Below the pieces are notes generated by a model that saw only the letters and a program-made list of their open reading frames with translations, searched no databases and was not told the DNA's origin. A DNA stretch of 24,977 bases from WHTB01 sp050699035. Its GTDB lineage: Bacteria > Actinomycetota > Actinomycetes > Propionibacteriales > Nocardioidaceae. A program made the position numbers and the translations under genes. How positions within the stretch are numbered: position 1 is the stretch's first letter; every line of letters begins with the position of its first letter. Location of the stretch: the NCBI GenBank assembly GCA_050699035.1, contig JBOHDE010000028.1, positions 1 to 24,977 of the forward strand. Reading direction: 5' to 3'. Below are positions 22,920 to 24,977 of the stretch, piece after piece.

Positions 22920-23849
22920 ATGAAGGTCGTCGTCGCAGGAGCGACCGGGGCGATCGGGCGGTACCTGATCCCGCGCTTGATCGCTCGCGGCCACCACGTC
23001 ACCGCATCGACCCGCCGCCAGGACAAGCTCGACGGGTTGCGAACCCTCGGTGCTGAGCCGGTGGTCATGGACGGCCTGGACCGCGGGGCCGTCGCCAAGG
23101 TCATCGAGCGCGCCGAACCCGAGGTCATCGTTCACCAGATGACTGCCCTCGCCGGCAAGGCGAATCTGAGGAAGTTCGACACCTGGTTCGCCACCACCAA
23201 CCAGTTGCGCACCACCGGCACCGAGAACCTCCTTGCGGCGGCCGAGGCGGCCGGCGTGCAGAAGCTCGTCGCGCAGAGCTACACCGGGTGGTCGAACGCG
23301 CGGACCGGTGGTCCGGTCAAGAGCGAGGACGACCCGCTGGATCCGGCTCCGGCGAAGAACCAGGAAGAGTCGATGGCCGGCCTGCGGTTCCTCGACCAGG
23401 TCGTCCCGTCCGCGCCGCTGCAGGGAATCGTGTTGCGCTACGGCAACTTCTACGGGCCGGGCGCGTCGGAGGAGATGGTCATGCTGGTCCGGAAGCGTCA
23501 GTTGCCGGTCATCGGCAACGGTGCCGGTGTGTGGTCCTGGGTCCATCTCGACGACGCAGCTGCCGCCACCGTTGCGGCCGTCGAGCGGGGCTCCCGCGGC
23601 GTGTACAACGTCGTCGACGACGAGCCGGCGCCGGTGTCCGAATGGCTGCCGCACTTCGCCGACGCAGTGGGTGCCAAACCACCGCTCCGGGTGCCGGTCT
23701 GGCTCGGGCGGCTGGCCGCCGGCGAGGTCACCGTGCGATGGATGACCGAGGCGCGCGGCTCCAGCAACGACCGGGCGAAGAGTGAGCTTGGCTGGAGTCC
23801 GAAGTGGCCCATGTGGAGGGATGGTTTCCGGCACGCGCTGACCGACTGA
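22920..23849 (+). CDS. Atypical SDR/NAD-dependent epimerase-like oxidoreductase
   Basis: A 309-residue Rossmann protein. The nucleotide-binding motif GATGAIGRYLIPRL starts at residue 7, with an Arg-rich stretch after strand 2 ('TASTRRQDKLDGL') that suggests NADP preference. Extended-SDR features follow: 'TTGTENLLAAAEAAGVQKLV', 'LRYGNFYGPGAS' and 'WSWVHLDDAAAATV'. The catalytic YxxxK is missing: the expected helix reads 'NQEESMAGLRFLD', so it is an atypical SDR, perhaps a reductase/isomerase with another mechanism or a regulatory NAD(P)-binding protein. ATG 22920 follows the previous stop after one base. The pairing with a secreted hydrolase gives no clear common pathway. Confidence 0.88.
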   Translation: MKVVVAGATGAIGRYLIPRLIARGHHVTASTRRQDKLDGLRTLGAEPVVMDGLDRGAVAKVIERAEPEVIVHQMTALAGKANLRKFDTWFATTNQLRTTGTENLLAAAEAAGVQKLVAQSYTGWSNARTGGPVKSEDDPLDPAPAKNQEESMAGLRFLDQVVPSAPLQGIVLRYGNFYGPGASEEMVMLVRKRQLPVIGNGAGVWSWVHLDDAAAATVAAVERGSRGVYNVVDDEPAPVSEWLPHFADAVGAKPPLRVPVWLGRLAAGEVTVRWMTEARGSSNDRAKSELGWSPKWPMWRDGFRHALTD

Positions 23850-23916
23850 GCTGTTGCGTCCCTCGGTTCAAACTTTGAAGTACGGGTTCCAAGCTCACAG
23901 GTCGAAACTTGCGGGC

Positions 23917-24846
23917 ATGGACATATCAGCTCCCGCGCCTCGTACGGTTCTGGATCGGATCGGCAATACCGCGTTGCTGCCGCTGCGTCGGCTCGGACCG
24001 CGAAACGGATCTCGGATCCTGCTCAAGCTGGAGGACGGCAACCCAACCGGAAGCATCAAGGACCGGATGGCACTGGCGATGATCGAGACCGCGGAAGCCG
24101 ATGGCCGGCTGCAGCCGGGTGGCAGGGTGGTCGAGTACACCGGTGGCAGCACGGGTGTCTCGCTGGCTCTGATCTGCGCTGTCAAGGGATACCACCTCGA
24201 CATCGTCAGCTCGGACGCGTTCGCCGCCGAGAAGCTCGCCCACATGCGGGCGTTCGGCGCCGAGGTGCATCTGATCGCCAGCGATCGGGGTCGCATGACC
24301 GAGCAGCTCACGCGTGACATGATCGAAGCGGCCCGGGTCATCACGGCGGACAACGGCGGCTTCTGGACCGACCAGCTCAACAACACCGACCAGCTGCGGG
24401 CTTACCACACGATGGCCGACGAGATCTGGGCTCAGACCGATGGCGAGCTGGGTGCGTTCGTGCAGATCGTCGGTACCGCTGCCTCGCTACGGGGCAACGC
24501 CGAGAGGCTGCGGAATCACGACGACTCGATCACGGTGGTCGCGATCGAACCGGCCGAGTCCGCTGTCCTGTCCGGGCGCCCGACCGGTGCGCACAAGATC
24601 GACGGCGTCGGTGCCGGGTTCGTCGTGCCGTTGTGGCAGGACGAGGTGGCCGATGCGATCGAGCTGGTGTCAACAGAGGAGGCGACGGCGATGGCGGTGC
24701 GACTCGCTCAGCAGGAAGGGTTGTTCGCGGGCACGTCGACGGGAGCCAACGTCCTCGTCGCCCTGCGGATGGCCGAACGGCTCCCCCCGAACTCGACGAT
24801 CGTCACGGTGATGTGTGACACGGGAATGAAGTACCTGAGCAAGTGA
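23917..24846 (+). CDS. Cysteine-synthase-fold PLP-dependent enzyme (divergent CysK/CBS family)
   Basis: A 309-residue fold-type II PLP enzyme. 'LDRIGNTALLPLRRLGP' and 'ILLKLEDGNPTGSIKDRMAL' place the PLP lysine at K48, and 'GLFAGTSTGANVLVALRMA' and 'MCDTGMKYLSK' match the C-terminal part of O-acetylserine sulfhydrylases. Two key loops differ from classical CysK. The substrate loop TSGNTG reads 'EYTGGSTGVSLA', and the phosphate-binding GTGGT loop reads 'VGTAASLRGNAERL'. The enzyme probably performs beta-replacement or beta-elimination on a serine/cysteine-type amino acid with altered specificity. ATG 23917 is chosen by family alignment; the upstream in-frame TTG 23854 would add 21 non-conserved residues. 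No strong Shine-Dalgarno. It lies 67 bp after the SDR gene, perhaps in the same transcript. Confidence 0.88.
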   Translation: MDISAPAPRTVLDRIGNTALLPLRRLGPRNGSRILLKLEDGNPTGSIKDRMALAMIETAEADGRLQPGGRVVEYTGGSTGVSLALICAVKGYHLDIVSSDAFAAEKLAHMRAFGAEVHLIASDRGRMTEQLTRDMIEAARVITADNGGFWTDQLNNTDQLRAYHTMADEIWAQTDGELGAFVQIVGTAASLRGNAERLRNHDDSITVVAIEPAESAVLSGRPTGAHKIDGVGAGFVVPLWQDEVADAIELVSTEEATAMAVRLAQQEGLFAGTSTGANVLVALRMAERLPPNSTIVTVMCDTGMKYLSK

Positions 24847-24937
24847 GTGCCCCTGCCACGACGGCGAGCCTCGCCGCCTCCTAAGCAGAAGTCGTCTGCG
24901 CGAGAGCGCTACTGGTGAACGCGTACCGGAGGAACCA

Positions 24938-24977
24938 ATGCTGCATCTGACGTTGGAGGGCGCGGTCGCCGTGGACG
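24938..24977 (+). CDS. Start of a gene cut by the window edge
   Basis: ATG 24938 follows GGAGG (24928-24932) by 5 nt and is open to the last base, encoding 'MLHLTLEGAVAVD'. The alternating hydrophobic start resembles crotonase/enoyl-CoA hydratase N-termini, but 13 residues do not allow an assignment. The preceding gap (24847-24937) holds a short palindrome at 24862-24876 (CGGCGAG/CTCGCCG) without a T-run. Confidence 0.55.
   Translation, partial: MLHLTLEGAVAVD

Noticed and set aside
24862..24876. Palindrome CGGCGAG/CTCGCCG after the PLP enzyme as a terminator
   Set aside because: The loop would be a single base and no T-run follows; kept only as a remark.
1..24977. Mobile elements, CRISPR, tRNA/rRNA, integration sites
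   Set aside because: No transposase or integrase motifs, no regularly spaced repeats, no cloverleaf-like segment or tRNA TTCGA-type arm in a suitable setting was recognised by eye; a tRNA or RNA family scan could not be run.

Overview
The window looks like chromosomal DNA from a high-GC actinobacterium, possibly of the Nocardioides/Pseudonocardia/Rhodococcus kind. The reasons are GC-rich third codon positions, frequent GTG starts with one TTG and possibly one CTG, many 1-14 bp stop/start overlaps, and a gene of the actinobacterial SCO5389 family. I see no rRNA, tRNA, CRISPR array, insertion sequence or phage gene.

Left part (1-2476): the 3' part of an NMT1/SsuA-type ABC substrate-binding protein is coupled to an isochorismatase-family cysteine hydrolase and a D-2-hydroxyacid dehydrogenase, apparently the tail of one operon.

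Main block (2496-15409): a TetR-type repressor gene diverges from a 12-gene, almost gapless operon. The operon encodes a complete branched-chain-amino-acid-type (Liv) ABC importer, a class III CoA-transferase/racemase-like protein, a zinc alcohol dehydrogenase, an AMP-forming acyl-CoA synthetase, a cyclase-family metal hydrolase, two thiolase-fold proteins and a DUF35 zinc-ribbon/OB protein. A TTGACA-N17-TACTGT promoter followed directly by a 22-bp imperfect palindrome lies between repressor and operon. Together this reads as an inducible uptake and CoA-dependent catabolic pathway for an unidentified organic acid. Both thiolase-fold proteins lack the nucleophilic Cys and the GHP-motif His, so the pair plus DUF35 protein probably does not perform ordinary thiolysis. 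It is the best candidate for undescribed chemistry here.

Middle (15478-18332): a GntR/FCD regulator gene (minus strand) diverges from an alpha/beta-hydrolase gene. The shared spacer carries two GTATAC sites, one of them on the hydrolase -10 box. Next come a four-helix membrane protein translationally coupled to a small XRE regulator, then about 460 bp of largely non-coding, possibly decayed DNA ending in a terminator-like hairpin.

Right part (18333-24977): an amidase-signature enzyme; a long hairpin between convergent genes; an SCO5389-family gene with a Fur/Zur-like palindrome at its 5' end; a 500-bp gap; a secreted alpha/beta-hydrolase (Abhydrolase_10-like) followed 1 bp later by an atypical SDR/epimerase-like protein; a divergent cysteine-synthase-fold PLP enzyme; and the first codons of a further gene at the window edge.
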